This document shows, one piece after another, positions 17,898-27,328 of a stretch of DNA of 64,000 nucleotides (the first letter of the stretch is position 1; every line of letters starts with the position of its first letter). The position numbers and the translations under genes are program-made. The notes beneath the pieces were generated by a model. It made no database searches, had not been told where the DNA came from, and saw only the letters and a list, made by a program, of their open reading frames with translations. The stretch covers positions 1-64,000 of the forward strand of contig NZ_QPLK01000009.1 in assembly GCF_003340565.1 (NCBI RefSeq), given 5' to 3'. The stretch comes from Rhodovulum sp. 12E13 (GTDB lineage Bacteria; Pseudomonadota; Alphaproteobacteria; Rhodobacterales; Rhodobacteraceae).

Positions 17898-18901
17898 GCG
17901 ATCGCCCGAACCGGCCGGCCGTGCTGTCGGTGCGCGACCTGACCGTGGAGATCCCGACGCGACGGGGCGTGCTGAAGCCGGTCGACAGTGTCAGCTTCGA
18001 CATTGGCGAGGGCGAGATCCTCGGTGTCGTCGGCGAATCCGGCGCCGGCAAGTCGATGACCGGCAACGCCGTGATCGGCCTGCTCGACCGCCCCGCGCGC
18101 ATCTCGGGCGGAGAGGTGCGCCTGCGCAGCGAGCGGATCGACAATCTGCCCTACGAGAAACTCCGCCGGGTGCGGGGTCGGCGGATCGGCATGATCTTCC
18201 AGGATCCGCTGACCTCGCTCAACCCGCTCCTGCCCATCGGCGAGCAGATCGCCGAGACGGTGCGCACCCATATGGACGTCTCCAGCACCGAGGCGTGGAA
18301 CCGCGCCGTTGCGGCGCTGGAGGAGGTGGGCATCCCGGCTGCGCGCGAGCGCGCGGGCAGCTATCCGCACGAGTTCTCGGGCGGCATGCGGCAGCGCGTG
18401 GTGATCGCGCTCGCCCTGTGTGCCGAGCCCGACCTGGTGGTGGCCGACGAGCCGACCACGGCGCTCGACGTCAGCGTGCAGGCGCAGATCATCGCGCTGC
18501 TCAAGCGGCTCTGCCGCGACCGCGGAACGGCGGTGATGCTGGTGACGCACGACATGGGCGTGATCGCCGAGGCCGCTGACCGGGTGGCGGTGATGTATGC
18601 CGGCCGCATGGCCGAGCTCGGCCCGGTGCGCGAGGTCGTCACCCGCCCCCGCCACCCCTATACCGACGGGCTGATGGGCGCCACGCCGCTCGCCGGCGGC
18701 GGCCAGCGGCGGCTGCGACAGATCCCCGGCGCGACGCCGCGGCTGACCGCGCTGCCGACGGGCTGCGCCTTCCACCCGCGCTGCCCGAACGCGCAGGATG
18801 CCTGCCGGCAGGATCCACCCCCCACGCTCGCCGCCGACCGCGGACGCGCGGCCTGCTGGTTCCCGGTCGAGCACGATCTGCCAAGGGCGAGGGAAGCCTG
18901 A
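17894..18901 (+). CDS. Dpp/Opp-type ABC transporter ATPase (DppD-like)
   Basis: Cytoplasmic ATPase of 335 residues. It shows Walker A GESGAGKSMT, Q-loop IFQDPLTSLNPL, signature EFSGGMRQRV, Walker B LVVADEPTTALDV and switch His in VTHDMG. The C-terminal oligopeptide-transporter domain has the Fe-S-type cysteine pattern CAFHPRCPNAQDAC. It overlaps the preceding small membrane gene by four bases, and its stop overlaps the next ATG by one base. Confidence 0.95.
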   Translation: MSDRPNRPAVLSVRDLTVEIPTRRGVLKPVDSVSFDIGEGEILGVVGESGAGKSMTGNAVIGLLDRPARISGGEVRLRSERIDNLPYEKLRRVRGRRIGMIFQDPLTSLNPLLPIGEQIAETVRTHMDVSSTEAWNRAVAALEEVGIPAARERAGSYPHEFSGGMRQRVVIALALCAEPDLVVADEPTTALDVSVQAQIIALLKRLCRDRGTAVMLVTHDMGVIAEAADRVAVMYAGRMAELGPVREVVTRPRHPYTDGLMGATPLAGGGQRRLRQIPGATPRLTALPTGCAFHPRCPNAQDACRQDPPPTLAADRGRAACWFPVEHDLPRAREA

Positions 18902-19932
18902 TGCGCGACGACGCCCCCCGTTCCACCAGCGAGACCCCGGCCGGGGCCGCGCCGCTCGTCTCGGTGCGCAACCTCAGCCGGGTGTTCGATGTCTCGCGCC
19001 CCTGGCTGAACCGCGTGATCGAGCGGTTGCCCCTGCGCTACCTGACCGCGGTGTCCGACGTCTCCTTCGACATCCCGGCGCGCACGACCTACGCCCTGGT
19101 GGGCGAGTCTGGCTCGGGCAAGTCGACCATCGGCAAGATCCTGGTCGGGCTGCTCTCACCCTCCGAAGGGTCTGTCGAGATCAACGGGATCGACCTCGCG
19201 CGCGAGACGGATGCAGCGAAGATCGGCCGCGTGCGATCCGACATCCAGATGATCTTCCAGGACCCCTATGCCAGCCTCAATCCCCGCTGGACGGTCCGCG
19301 CGATCATCGTCGAGCCGGTCGCGGCACGCGGCGGCGACACGTCCGGGCTCGCCGAGCGGCTGCTCGAGCAGGTGGGCCTCGCGGCCGAGGATGCCGACAA
19401 GTATCCGCACGAGTTCTCGGGCGGGCAGCGTCAGCGCATCTGCATCGCCCGCGCGCTGGCGTCCGAGCCGCGGTTCATCGTCTGCGACGAGCCGACCTCG
19501 GCGCTGGACGTGAGCGTTCAGGCGCAGGTGCTCAACCTGATGTCCGACCTCAAGGAGGAGTTCGGGCTGACCTATCTCTTCATCAGCCACGACCTGACTG
19601 TCGTGCGTCACATGGCCGATCGAGTCGGCGTGCTGTATCTCGGCCGGCTGGTGGAAGAGGCCGCACCGGACGAGTTGAACGAGATACCGCGCCACCCCTA
19701 TACCCGCATGCTGCTCGAGGCGGCCCCCCGGCTCGACGCCTTCGGCCGCGAGATCGATCCGCCCAAGGGCGAGATTCCAGACCCGATCTCGCCGCCGCCG
19801 GGCTGCGCCTTTCACCCCCGCTGCCCCATCGCCGTCGATCGCTGTCGGCAGGAGCGCCCCGCGCTGCGCCCCCTCGGCGGTGCCCGCGTCGCCTGCCACC
19901 GCGCAGGCGAAGAGGGAACGCCCACGGCCTGA
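18901..19932 (+). CDS. Dpp/Opp-type ABC transporter ATPase (DppF-like)
   Basis: Second ATPase of the importer, 343 residues. It has Walker A GESGSGKSTIGK, Q-loop IFQDPYASLNPRW, signature EFSGGQRQRICIARAL, Walker B FIVCDEPTSALDV and switch His in FISHDL, and ends with the cysteine domain CAFHPRCPIAVDRC. An insertion after the N-terminus (FDVSRPWLNRVIERLPLRYL) is typical of DppF proteins. The start overlaps the DppD-like stop by one base. It ends the importer; REP elements follow. Confidence 0.95.
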   Translation: MRDDAPRSTSETPAGAAPLVSVRNLSRVFDVSRPWLNRVIERLPLRYLTAVSDVSFDIPARTTYALVGESGSGKSTIGKILVGLLSPSEGSVEINGIDLARETDAAKIGRVRSDIQMIFQDPYASLNPRWTVRAIIVEPVAARGGDTSGLAERLLEQVGLAAEDADKYPHEFSGGQRQRICIARALASEPRFIVCDEPTSALDVSVQAQVLNLMSDLKEEFGLTYLFISHDLTVVRHMADRVGVLYLGRLVEEAAPDELNEIPRHPYTRMLLEAAPRLDAFGREIDPPKGEIPDPISPPPGCAFHPRCPIAVDRCRQERPALRPLGGARVACHRAGEEGTPTA

Positions 19933-19960
19933 GCCGGCACGCGGGCGGCGCCGGCGTCGG

Positions 19961-20122
19961 AGGGGGGCCAGCCCCCCGTCGGCCATGCGGCCGACTCCCC
20001 CCGGGATACTTGGAGCAAGAAGAAGACGGGGCGGGATTCCAACGCGAGGCTGCTTCTCCTGCCAGGGGCCTGCGCCTTCTTCTTGCTCTCAATATCCCGG
20101 GGGTGCGGGGGCTGGCCCCCGC
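19961..20122. repeat. Inverted pair of Rhodobacterales REP elements
   Basis: Left unit: hairpins GGGGGGC/GCCCCCC (19962-19977) and GTCGGCC/GGCCGAC (19978-19995), then the core CCCCGGGATACTTGGAGCAA with GAAGAAG (19997-20025). Right unit, inverted: CTTCTTCTTGCTC with AATATCCCGGGGG (20076-20103), then a GCGGGGGC/GCCCCCGC hairpin (20105-20122). The cores match the one at 6749-6775. The pair fills most of the 346-bp gap before ccmF; I see no gene in the rest. It may end the importer transcript. Confidence 0.7.
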
Positions 20123-20278
20123 TGCGACGGAGCGGGGGCGCGGCACGGCTGCGTGGGGCGGCCGCGATCACAAGCGCGTCAACGGGGGGCTCGCCTGTCG
20201 GGAAAGCGGGCGGCTGCGACCGTTTGGCGGGCACACGGACCATTGGCGGGGCGGTGCGGCTGGTCTAGCTTGCCGTCC

Positions 20279-22273
20279 ATGATCGCAGAACTCGGACATT
20301 TCGCCCTGATCCTCGCCGCCTGCGTGGCGCTCGTTCAGATGATCGTGCCGTTGATCGGCGCCCAGAGACGGTGGGCCGGGTGGATGGCCGTGGCCGAGCC
20401 GGCGGCGACCGCGCAGTTCATCCTTGTCGCGGTGTCCTTCGCGGCGCTGACATGGGCATTCGTCACCTCCGACTTCTCGCTGAGGCTCGTGACGCTGAAC
20501 TCGCATTCGGCCAAGCCAATGCTCTACAAGATCACCGGCGTGTGGGGGAACCACGAGGGCTCGCTCCTCCTCTGGGTGCTGATCCTCGCGCTCTTCGGCG
20601 CGTCGGCCGCGTGGTTCGGCGGCAACCTCAAGCCGACGCTGCGCGCGCGCGTGCTGGCGGTGCAGGCGAGCGTGGGCGTGGCGTTCTACGCGTTCATCCT
20701 GTTCACCTCGAACCCGTTCCTGCGGCTGGAATCGCCCCCCCTCGACGGGCAGGATCTCAACCCGCTCTTGCAGGACCCGGGCCTCGCGTTTCACCCGCCG
20801 TTCCTTTACCTCGGCTATGTCGGCCTCTCGATGGCCTTCTCCTTCGCCGTGGCGGCGCTGATCGAGGGTCGCGTCGACGCCGCCTGGGGCCGCTGGGTGC
20901 GGCCGTGGACTCTGGCGGCGTGGCTGTTCCTGACCATCGGGATCGCGCTCGGCTCGTGGTGGGCCTATTACGAGCTCGGCTGGGGCGGCTTCTGGTTCTG
21001 GGATCCTGTCGAGAACGCCTCGTTCATGCCCTGGCTGCTCGCCGCCGCGCTGCTGCATTGCGCCATCGTGGTCGAGAAGCGCGAGGCGCTGAAGAACTGG
21101 ACGATCCTGCTCGCCATCCTCGCCTTCGGCTTTTCGCTGATCGGCACGTTCATCGTGCGCTCGGGCGTGCTGACCTCCGTGCATGCCTTCGCCAACGATC
21201 CCGAGCGGGGCGTCTACATCCTCGCCATCACGGGTCTGTTCGTGGGCGGCGCGCTGACGCTCTACGCCGCGCGGGCGAGCGCGATGGAGGCCAAGGGCGT
21301 GTTCGGCGTGCTCAGCCGCGAGAGTGCGCTGGTGGCCAACAATATCCTCCTGGCGGTCTCGTGCTTCGTGGTGTTCGTGGGCACGATCTGGCCGCTGGTG
21401 GCCGAGCTCGCCTTCGACCGCAAGCTGTCGGTCGGCCCTCCGTTCTTCGACGCCGCGTTCACGCCCTTCATGGTGGCGCTGATGATCCTGTTGCCGGTAG
21501 GCGCCATGATGCCGTGGAAGCGCGCCCGACTGGGCCGCGCCATGCAGCCGCTTTGGGGCGTTCTGGCGCTGGCGCTGGCGGCCGGGGGGCTCACATGGGC
21601 CATTCAGACCGGGCAATCTCTGCTCGCCCCCCTCGGCATGACCCTCGCGCTCTGGGTGATCGGCGGGGCCGTGGTCGATCTCTGGAGCCGGGCCGGCAAG
21701 GGCACGCCGGACGAGCGGCTGCGACGGCTGCGCGCGCTGCCGGGCGGCGACTGGGGCAAGGCCATCGCCCATGCCGGCCTGGGGATCACCGCGCTCGGCG
21801 TCGCCGGGCTGACGCAGTGGCAGGTCGAGGACATCCGCGTTGCGCAACCGGGCGAGCGCTACACGGTCGAGGCTTTCGGTCCGTGGGAATACGACGTGCG
21901 CCTCAACGCCGTGAACGAGGTCGAGGGGCCGAACTACGTCTCGACGATGGCGAGCATCGATGTCTTTCGCGGCGACCGCCAGATCGCCCGTCTCGAGCCG
22001 GAGAAGCGTGTCTACCCGGTGGCCGGCATGCCCACCACCGAGGCGGCGATCGACAACGGCATCCTGCGCGACGTCTACATCGTGATCGGAGACCCTCAGG
22101 CGAACGGGGGCTGGGCGGTGCGCACCTACATCAAGCCGCTGGCGAACTGGATCTGGGCGGGCTGTATCGTGATGGCGATCGGCGGGATGGTCTCGCTGTC
22201 CGACCGGCGCTACCGGGTCGCGGCCGGTGCGCGCAAGGCGGCCCCCGCACCTGGTGGAGTGCCGGCCGAATGA
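20279..22273 (+). CDS. ccmF: Cytochrome c maturation protein CcmF (haem lyase subunit)
   Basis: Large integral membrane protein of 664 residues that, with CcmH and CcmI, attaches haem to apocytochrome c in the periplasm. About 15 membrane helices are visible. The WWD haem-binding motif is in WGGFWFWDPVENASFMPWLL (residues about 235-255), preceded by GSWWAYYELG. Further conserved stretches are GVWGNHEGSLLLW and LAFHPPFLYLGYVG. The ATG at 20279 gives the normal family start (MIAELGHFALILA); the open frame upstream covers the REP elements. The stop overlaps the ccmH start by four bases. Confidence 0.97.
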   Translation: MIAELGHFALILAACVALVQMIVPLIGAQRRWAGWMAVAEPAATAQFILVAVSFAALTWAFVTSDFSLRLVTLNSHSAKPMLYKITGVWGNHEGSLLLWVLILALFGASAAWFGGNLKPTLRARVLAVQASVGVAFYAFILFTSNPFLRLESPPLDGQDLNPLLQDPGLAFHPPFLYLGYVGLSMAFSFAVAALIEGRVDAAWGRWVRPWTLAAWLFLTIGIALGSWWAYYELGWGGFWFWDPVENASFMPWLLAAALLHCAIVVEKREALKNWTILLAILAFGFSLIGTFIVRSGVLTSVHAFANDPERGVYILAITGLFVGGALTLYAARASAMEAKGVFGVLSRESALVANNILLAVSCFVVFVGTIWPLVAELAFDRKLSVGPPFFDAAFTPFMVALMILLPVGAMMPWKRARLGRAMQPLWGVLALALAAGGLTWAIQTGQSLLAPLGMTLALWVIGGAVVDLWSRAGKGTPDERLRRLRALPGGDWGKAIAHAGLGITALGVAGLTQWQVEDIRVAQPGERYTVEAFGPWEYDVRLNAVNEVEGPNYVSTMASIDVFRGDRQIARLEPEKRVYPVAGMPTTEAAIDNGILRDVYIVIGDPQANGGWAVRTYIKPLANWIWAGCIVMAIGGMVSLSDRRYRVAAGARKAAPAPGGVPAE

Positions 22274-22734
22274 TGCGTGGGGTCTGCTTCGCGCTCGCCC
22301 TGGCGGTAGGTGTGGCGAGCCCGGCCGGTGCTCTCTCGCCGGACGAATTGCTCGACGACCCCGCGCTCGAGGAGCGGGCGCGAGAGCTCTCGTCGCAGCT
22401 CCGCTGCATGGTGTGCCGCAACGAATCGATCGACGAGTCGAACGCCGATCTCGCCCGCGACATGCGCCTGATGGTGCGCGACCGCCTCGTGGCGGGAGAC
22501 AGCGATGCCGAGGTGATCGACTTCGTGGTGGAGCGCTACGGCGAATACGCGCTGCTGCGGCCCACGACCGAAGGTGCGAATATCATCCTCTGGGTCGCGG
22601 GGCCTGCCATGCTCATCGTGGCGCTCGGCATCGGCGGCGGATATGTGTGGTCGCGCCGGCGGGCGCCCGCGCGCACCGAAGAGGGCCTGTCGGCCGAGGA
22701 GCAGGCCCGCCTCGACGCCCTCCTGAAGGAGTGA
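22270..22734 (+). CDS. ccmH: Cytochrome c maturation thiol-reductase CcmH (CycL)
   Basis: A 154-residue periplasmic protein with a signal peptide (MMRGVCFALALAVGVASPAG), the redox motif in SQLRCMVCRNESIDES (LRCxxC, residues about 45-60), and one C-terminal membrane helix (IILWVAGPAMLIVALGIGGG). It reduces or holds apocytochrome cysteines for haem attachment by CcmF. ATGA coupling with ccmF shows joint translation; a second in-frame ATG follows directly. Arg after the second Cys replaces the more common Gln. Confidence 0.95.
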   Translation: MMRGVCFALALAVGVASPAGALSPDELLDDPALEERARELSSQLRCMVCRNESIDESNADLARDMRLMVRDRLVAGDSDAEVIDFVVERYGEYALLRPTTEGANIILWVAGPAMLIVALGIGGGYVWSRRRAPARTEEGLSAEEQARLDALLKE

Positions 22735-22855
22735 GCGGGGCACGACGGTCCCGAAGGGTATGCGTGCAACGACCGGCCGGAAGGTTCTTGGCCCGCGGAC
22801 GGGGGCCGGGTAGGGGAATGGCGCGATACGCCCCCAGCCAGCCGACGAGGCCCGA

Positions 22856-23632
22856 ATGATCTACGAGACCATCCGCTACGCCGTGCGCGAGGACGTGGCG
22901 ATCCTCACGCTCGACCGGCCGGACGTCATGAATGCGCTCTCGACCCAGATGCGCGCCGAGATCACCGACGCGGCCAGGCGGGCCCCGGGCGAAGCACGGG
23001 TGCTGGTTCTTACCGGCAGGGGCCGTGCTTTCTGCTCGGGGCAAGACCTCGGCGACAGCAAGTCGATCGCGGCGACCGACCTCGAGCGCACGCTGCGCGA
23101 CGAATACGTGCCGATGGTCAAGGCGGTGGCAGAGTGCGACATCCCGACGATCGCCGCCGTCAACGGGGCGGCGGCGGGCGCCGGCGCCAATCTTGCGCTC
23201 GCGGCCGATGTGGTGGTGGCCTCCGAAGAGGCGGTCTTCCTGCAGGCCTTCGCGCGGATCGGTCTGATCCCGGATGCGGGCGGCACCTACTGGCTGCCCC
23301 GGCAGGTGGGCTTCGCACGGGCGATGGGCGCGGCGCTCTTCGCCGAGCCCGTGACGGCGAAACAGGCGGCCGAATGGGGCATGATCTGGGAGGCTGTGCC
23401 GGAGGCGTCGTTTGCCGACGCGTGGTGGACGCGGGCGCGGCACCTTGCCACCGGGCCGACGCAGACCTACCGCAACATCAAGCGCGCGTTGCGTCAGGGG
23501 CTGGCGAACGACTTCGAGGCGCAGCTTCTGCTCGAGGCCGAGTTGCAGGGCGAACTGGGCGAGACGCGCGACTTCCGCGAAGGCGTCCTGGCGTTTCTCG
23601 AGAAGCGGCAGGCCCGCTTCGAGGGGCGCTGA
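22856..23632 (+). CDS. Enoyl-CoA hydratase/isomerase family protein
   Basis: A 258-residue crotonase-fold enzyme. The CoA oxyanion-hole motifs are FCSGQDLGD (about 60-68) and NGAAAGAGANLALAADV (about 102-118); the conserved FARIGLIPDAGGTYWLPRQV supplies the catalytic region with Asp rather than Glu, as in PaaG-type 1,2-epoxyphenylacetyl-CoA isomerases and related hydratases. The sequence most resembles that branch, but no other phenylacetate gene is near, so the substrate is open. It lies 121 bp after ccmH on the same strand. ATG at 22856 with no strong ribosome binding site. Confidence 0.88.
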   Translation: MIYETIRYAVREDVAILTLDRPDVMNALSTQMRAEITDAARRAPGEARVLVLTGRGRAFCSGQDLGDSKSIAATDLERTLRDEYVPMVKAVAECDIPTIAAVNGAAAGAGANLALAADVVVASEEAVFLQAFARIGLIPDAGGTYWLPRQVGFARAMGAALFAEPVTAKQAAEWGMIWEAVPEASFADAWWTRARHLATGPTQTYRNIKRALRQGLANDFEAQLLLEAELQGELGETRDFREGVLAFLEKRQARFEGR

Positions 23633-23720
23633 GCCGACGAGGCACGCTCGGGCGGCGTGGCCGGAACCCCTGGCGATCGGCAGGCGACCGAGGCGTTATC
23701 GCCGCGGGGGCGCGGCCGTG

Positions 23721-23978
23721 TCAGCCTGCCCGGCGGAGATGTTCCTGGCCTCCCTGACGGGGAAAGGCCGGCAGCGGCGCGGTGAACGCCGCCTCCGTGG
23801 CGCGCGCCTCCGACTGCATGGCGCGCAGAGCGGCCAGCGCCGCGAGGGCGATGACCGCAATGTTGCCGACCCCCACGAAGATGCCGGCGGCGCCCAGCAT
23901 CGACCCGCCGGCAGCGAGGTGAAACCCTGCGGCGGTCGCCCCACCGATCCAGCCCAGCAGGAGATATCCGACGATCAT
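23721..23978 (-). CDS. Small two-helix membrane protein (paralogue A)
   Basis: An 85-residue protein from an ATG with ACGGAG upstream. Two membrane helices are visible (IVGYLLLGWIGGATAAGFHL and the stretch GVGNIAVIALAALAALRAM), and the tail is polar. It resembles the gene just upstream on the same strand: both start [IA]VGYLLxG, then have a Gly/Ala helix, a short loop with LGxAGIxxxVxxGN and a second Ala/Leu helix. No known family is recognised. A ten-codon extension to 24008 is less likely. Confidence 0.6.
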   Translation of the reverse strand: MIVGYLLLGWIGGATAAGFHLAAGGSMLGAAGIFVGVGNIAVIALAALAALRAMQSEARATEAAFTAPLPAFPRQGGQEHLRRAG

Positions 23979-24064
23979 GGCGCGACTCCGTTTCGATGAC
24001 GGATGCACCCCACCACGAAAGGTCTTACCACTGCGTGAACGCGGGCGATGCTCGCGAGATCTGG

Positions 24065-24301
24065 CTAGGTCGATCGGTCAGGACGCCGAAAGTCGGAGGG
24101 CCCGGTGCCGCCGCTGCCCTGGTCTGTCAGGCGGTCGCGCCGGCAAACCAGCCGGAGCAGGGCGGCGACGAGCAGTGCGGCATTGCCGGTCAGCACGACC
24201 ATGGCCGCGATCCCGGCAGGGCCGAGCGACAGCGCCTCCGCCGTGAGGAGCGCGACCGCCAACCCCGCAAGCAGCCCGAACAGAAGATATCCCACGGCCA
24301 C
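24065..24301 (-). CDS. Small two-helix membrane protein (paralogue B), GTG start
   Basis: A 78-residue protein. GGAGG five bases before the GTG at 24301 decides the start and gives VAVGYLLFGLLAGLAVALLT, a loop with LGPAGIAAMVVLTGN, a second helix ALLVAALLRLV and a basic/polar tail. It is the tandem paralogue of the 85-residue protein 86 bp downstream. An in-frame ATG at 24361 lacks a ribosome binding site. Function unknown. Confidence 0.6.
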   Translation of the reverse strand: MAVGYLLFGLLAGLAVALLTAEALSLGPAGIAAMVVLTGNAALLVAALLRLVCRRDRLTDQGSGGTGPSDFRRPDRST

Positions 24302-24483
24302 GCCTGCCTCCTGCACTCGGCCCGGGCGCCTCGCCCGCGCGAAGCAGTCTAGGGGGCACAACCGCAGGATGAAAGTGAAAGAGGCGCCGTGTCACTCGAT
24401 CGGCCGAGCCTTGCCGATGCCCGCCGCGCTCGGCCAAAATGTGGCCGGGCGCGACGGGGGCATCGGGCCGCTGCGGCAAACCC

Positions 24484-25788
24484 TCAGCGGTTCTCGACGT
24501 CGACGTAGTCGCGCTTCGGCGCCCCGGTATAAAGCTGCCGGGGCCGGCCGATGCGCATGGTCGGGTCGGACAGTTGCTCTTTCCACTGGCTGATCCAGCC
24601 CACCGTGCGCGAGACCGCGAAGATCGGGGTGAACATCGAGGTGGGGAAGCCCATCGCCTCGAGGATGATGCCCGAGTAGAAATCGACGTTGGGGAAGAGC
24701 TTTTTCTCGGTGAAGTAGGGGTCGGCCAGCGCCGCCGCTTCCAGCTCCTTGGCGACCTGGAGGGTGGGGTTGTTCTCGACCCCCATCAACTCGAGCACCT
24801 CGTCGGCCGACTGCTTCATCACCTTCGCGCGCGGGTCGAAGTTCTTGTAGACGCGGTGACCGAACCCCATCAGGCGGAAGGGGTCGTCCTTGTCTTTGGC
24901 GCGGGCGATGTATTCGGGGATGCGGTCGGGCGTGCCGATCTCCTTGAGCATCTCCAAGCAGGCCTGGTTGGCGCCGCCATGGGCTGGCCCCCAGAGGCAG
25001 GCGATGCCGGCGGCGATGCAGGCGAAGGGGTTGGCGCCAGACGACGAGGCGAGCCGTACCGTGGAGGTCGAGGCATTCTGCTCGTGGTCGGCGTGCAGCG
25101 TGAAGATCCGGTCCATCGCGCGGGCGAGGATCGGGTCGACCACGTAATCCTCGGCCGGCACCGCGAAGCACATGCGCAGGAAGCTCGACGCATAGTCGAG
25201 ATCGTTGCGCGGATAGACGAAGGGCTGGCCGATGGAATACTTGAACGCCCACGCGGCGATGGTCGGCATCTTCGCGATCAGCCGGATCGAGGCGACCTCG
25301 CGCTGCCACGGGTCGGAGATGTCGGTCGAGTCGTGATAGAACGCGCTCATCGCGCCCACGACACCCACCATGATCGCCATCGGGTGCGCGTCGCGCCGGA
25401 ACCCGCGGAAGAAGTTCTGCATCTGCTCGTGCAGCATCGTGTGCATGGTCACACGATTCTCGAAATCCTCGAGCTGCTCGGCCGAGGGCAGGTCGCCGTA
25501 GAGCAGAAGGTAGCACACCTCGAGGAAGTGGCTCTTCTCGGCCAGCTGGTCGATCGGGTAGCCGCGGTGGAGCAGCTCGCCCTTGTCGCCGTCGATGAAG
25601 GTGATGGTCGATTCGCACGAGGCGGTCGAGGTGTAGGACGGGTCGTAGGTGAACACCCCCGTCTTGCCGTAGAGATTGCGGATATCGACGCAATCCGGTC
25701 CGGCAGTGGGCGACAGGATCGGCAACTCCAGCTCGTGGTCGCCGACCTTGAGCGTGGCGACGCGGGTCGTGTGCGAGGTGTCAGGCAT
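24484..25788 (-). CDS. gltA: Citrate synthase
   Basis: Condenses acetyl-CoA and oxaloacetate to citrate (TCA cycle). At 434 residues it is the long, hexameric type II form of Gram-negative bacteria. Active-site motifs seen are [32 protein letters not shown] and [16 protein letters not shown], with the catalytic His, His and Asp. It follows gltX by 68 bp on the same strand and may be cotranscribed. The ATG gives [20 protein letters not shown]; the ribosome binding site AAAGGGG lies just before it. Confidence 0.97.
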   Translation of the reverse strand: MPDTSHTTRVATLKVGDHELELPILSPTAGPDCVDIRNLYGKTGVFTYDPSYTSTASCESTITFIDGDKGELLHRGYPIDQLAEKSHFLEVCYLLLYGDLPSAEQLEDFENRVTMHTMLHEQMQNFFRGFRRDAHPMAIMVGVVGAMSAFYHDSTDISDPWQREVASIRLIAKMPTIAAWAFKYSIGQPFVYPRNDLDYASSFLRMCFAVPAEDYVVDPILARAMDRIFTLHADHEQNASTSTVRLASSSGANPFACIAAGIACLWGPAHGGANQACLEMLKEIGTPDRIPEYIARAKDKDDPFRLMGFGHRVYKNFDPRAKVMKQSADEVLELMGVENNPTLQVAKELEAAALADPYFTEKKLFPNVDFYSGIILEAMGFPTSMFTPIFAVSRTVGWISQWKEQLSDPTMRIGRPRQLYTGAPKRDYVDVENR

Positions 25789-25856
25789 CGGGCATCCCCT
25801 TTCTTGGTCCGCTGCGGCGCGTGGCCGGGGCGGGCGTGACGGGCAGGGGGTGGTCG

Positions 25857-27284
25857 TCAGGCGCCCCCCATGCCTGCGGCGTCTTCGATCCGGCCGATCG
25901 TCTCCTCCCGGCCGATCACGGTCATCATATCAAACACGCTCGGGCTGGCGGCGCGTCCTGACAGCGCGGCCCGGAGCGGCTGGGCGATCTTGCCTAGCTT
26001 CATCTCCCGGGCCTCCGCGAAGGAGGCGACGGTCTCTTCGAGCGCGTCTCGCGTCCAGTTAGCCGTTTGCAGGTGCGGCGTCAATTCGCTCAGTATACCG
26101 CGGGATACCGGATCGAGCGCCTTCGCGGCCTTCTCGTCGGGCTCGAACGGGCGCGCCCCCAGCACGAAATGCGCCTTGTCCAGCAGGTCTCCCAATGTCT
26201 TCGCCCGGTCCTTGAGGTGCGGCATCGCGGCGCGCAGCCCCTCGCGCTGCGCTGCAGAGAGCGGCGCGTCGTCGCGGGCGGCGAGGTAGCCGTCGATGGC
26301 CGCCATGAGTGCGTCGTCGTCCATCCGCGCGATGTGGAGCCCCGAGAGGCTCTCCAGCTTCTTGAAGTCGAAGCGGGCCGGCGCCTTGTTGATCCCGGTG
26401 ATGTCGAAATGTCGTTTCAGTTCGGCGTCGGTGAAGACCTCCTGATCCCCGTGGCTCCACCCCAGCCGCGCGAGGTAGTTGCGCATGGCCGGCGCCGGGT
26501 ATCCCAGCGCCTCGTAGTCGTGAACGCCCGTCGCGCCGTGGCGCTTCGACATCTTCTTGCCGTCGGGGCCGAGGATCAGCGGCACATGCGCCCAGACCGG
26601 CACAGGCCAGCCCATCGCGCGATAGACGAGCATCTGGCGCGCGGCGTTGGCGAGGTGGTCGTCGCCGCGGATGACGTGGGTCACGCCCATGTCGTGGTCG
26701 TCGACGACCACGGCGTGCATGTAGGTCGGCGAGCCGTCCGACCGCAGCAGGATCATGTCGTCGAGCTGATCGTTGCGCCATGTCACGTCGCCCTGCACGA
26801 CGTCTTCGATCACCGTTTCGCCCTCTCGGGGCGCCTTGATCCGCACGACGTGCGGCGCGTCCGGGTGTTCGGTCTCGGGCACGTCGCGCCAGGGCGACCG
26901 GAAGAGGGTCGAGCGGCCCTCGGCGCGGGCCTGCTCTCGAAACGCCTCGATCTCCTCCTGCGTCGAGAAGCACTTGTAGGCCGCGCCCTTGGCGAGCAGG
27001 TCTCGCGCGACCTCGGCATGGCGCTCCGCGCGCGCCGCCTGACTGATCGGCTCGCCGTCCCAGTCGAGGCCGAGCCAGGTCAGCCCCTTCAGGATCGCCT
27101 CGGTCGCCTCGGGGGTGGAGCGCGCCCGGTCGGTGTCCTCGATCCGCAAGAGGAAGGTGCCGCCCCGCCCGCGGGCGTAGAGCCAGTTGAAGAGCGCCGT
27201 GCGCGCGCCGCCGATATGCAGGAAGCCTGTGGGCGAGGGCGCGAAGCGGGTGACGATCTGGCCGTCGGCGGGGCTCTCGGGCAT
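25857..27284 (-). CDS. gltX: Glutamate--tRNA ligase
   Basis: Class I synthetase, 475 residues, normal length. HIGH motif in [25 protein letters not shown] motif in [15 protein letters not shown]; the tRNA-binding helical C-terminus follows. An ATG at 27308 is in frame, but the one at 27284 has AAAGG nine bases upstream and gives the family-typical N-terminus ([11 protein letters not shown] soon after). Its upstream region is shared with divergent comEC and contains a CtrA-like box. Confidence 0.96.
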   Translation of the reverse strand: MPESPADGQIVTRFAPSPTGFLHIGGARTALFNWLYARGRGGTFLLRIEDTDRARSTPEATEAILKGLTWLGLDWDGEPISQAARAERHAEVARDLLAKGAAYKCFSTQEEIEAFREQARAEGRSTLFRSPWRDVPETEHPDAPHVVRIKAPREGETVIEDVVQGDVTWRNDQLDDMILLRSDGSPTYMHAVVVDDHDMGVTHVIRGDDHLANAARQMLVYRAMGWPVPVWAHVPLILGPDGKKMSKRHGATGVHDYEALGYPAPAMRNYLARLGWSHGDQEVFTDAELKRHFDITGINKAPARFDFKKLESLSGLHIARMDDDALMAAIDGYLAARDDAPLSAAQREGLRAAMPHLKDRAKTLGDLLDKAHFVLGARPFEPDEKAAKALDPVSRGILSELTPHLQTANWTRDALEETVASFAEAREMKLGKIAQPLRAALSGRAASPSVFDMMTVIGREETIGRIEDAAGMGGA

Positions 27285-27289
27285 CGGCG

Positions 27290-27304
27290 TTAACCTTTCG
27301 TAAA
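27290..27304. promoter_or_regulatory. CtrA-like box between gltX and comEC
   Basis: TTAA (27290-27293), seven bases, TAAA (27301-27304): one mismatch from the CtrA consensus TTAA-N7-TTAA. It is 25 bp upstream of the comEC start and overlaps the gltX leader. AT-rich motifs are rare here, which makes a chance match less likely. CtrA control of competence genes including comEC is known from Rhodobacter and roseobacters; binding at this site is inferred. Confidence 0.5.
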
Positions 27305-27328
27305 CCATGCTTCTCTAGCGCGGGCGTC

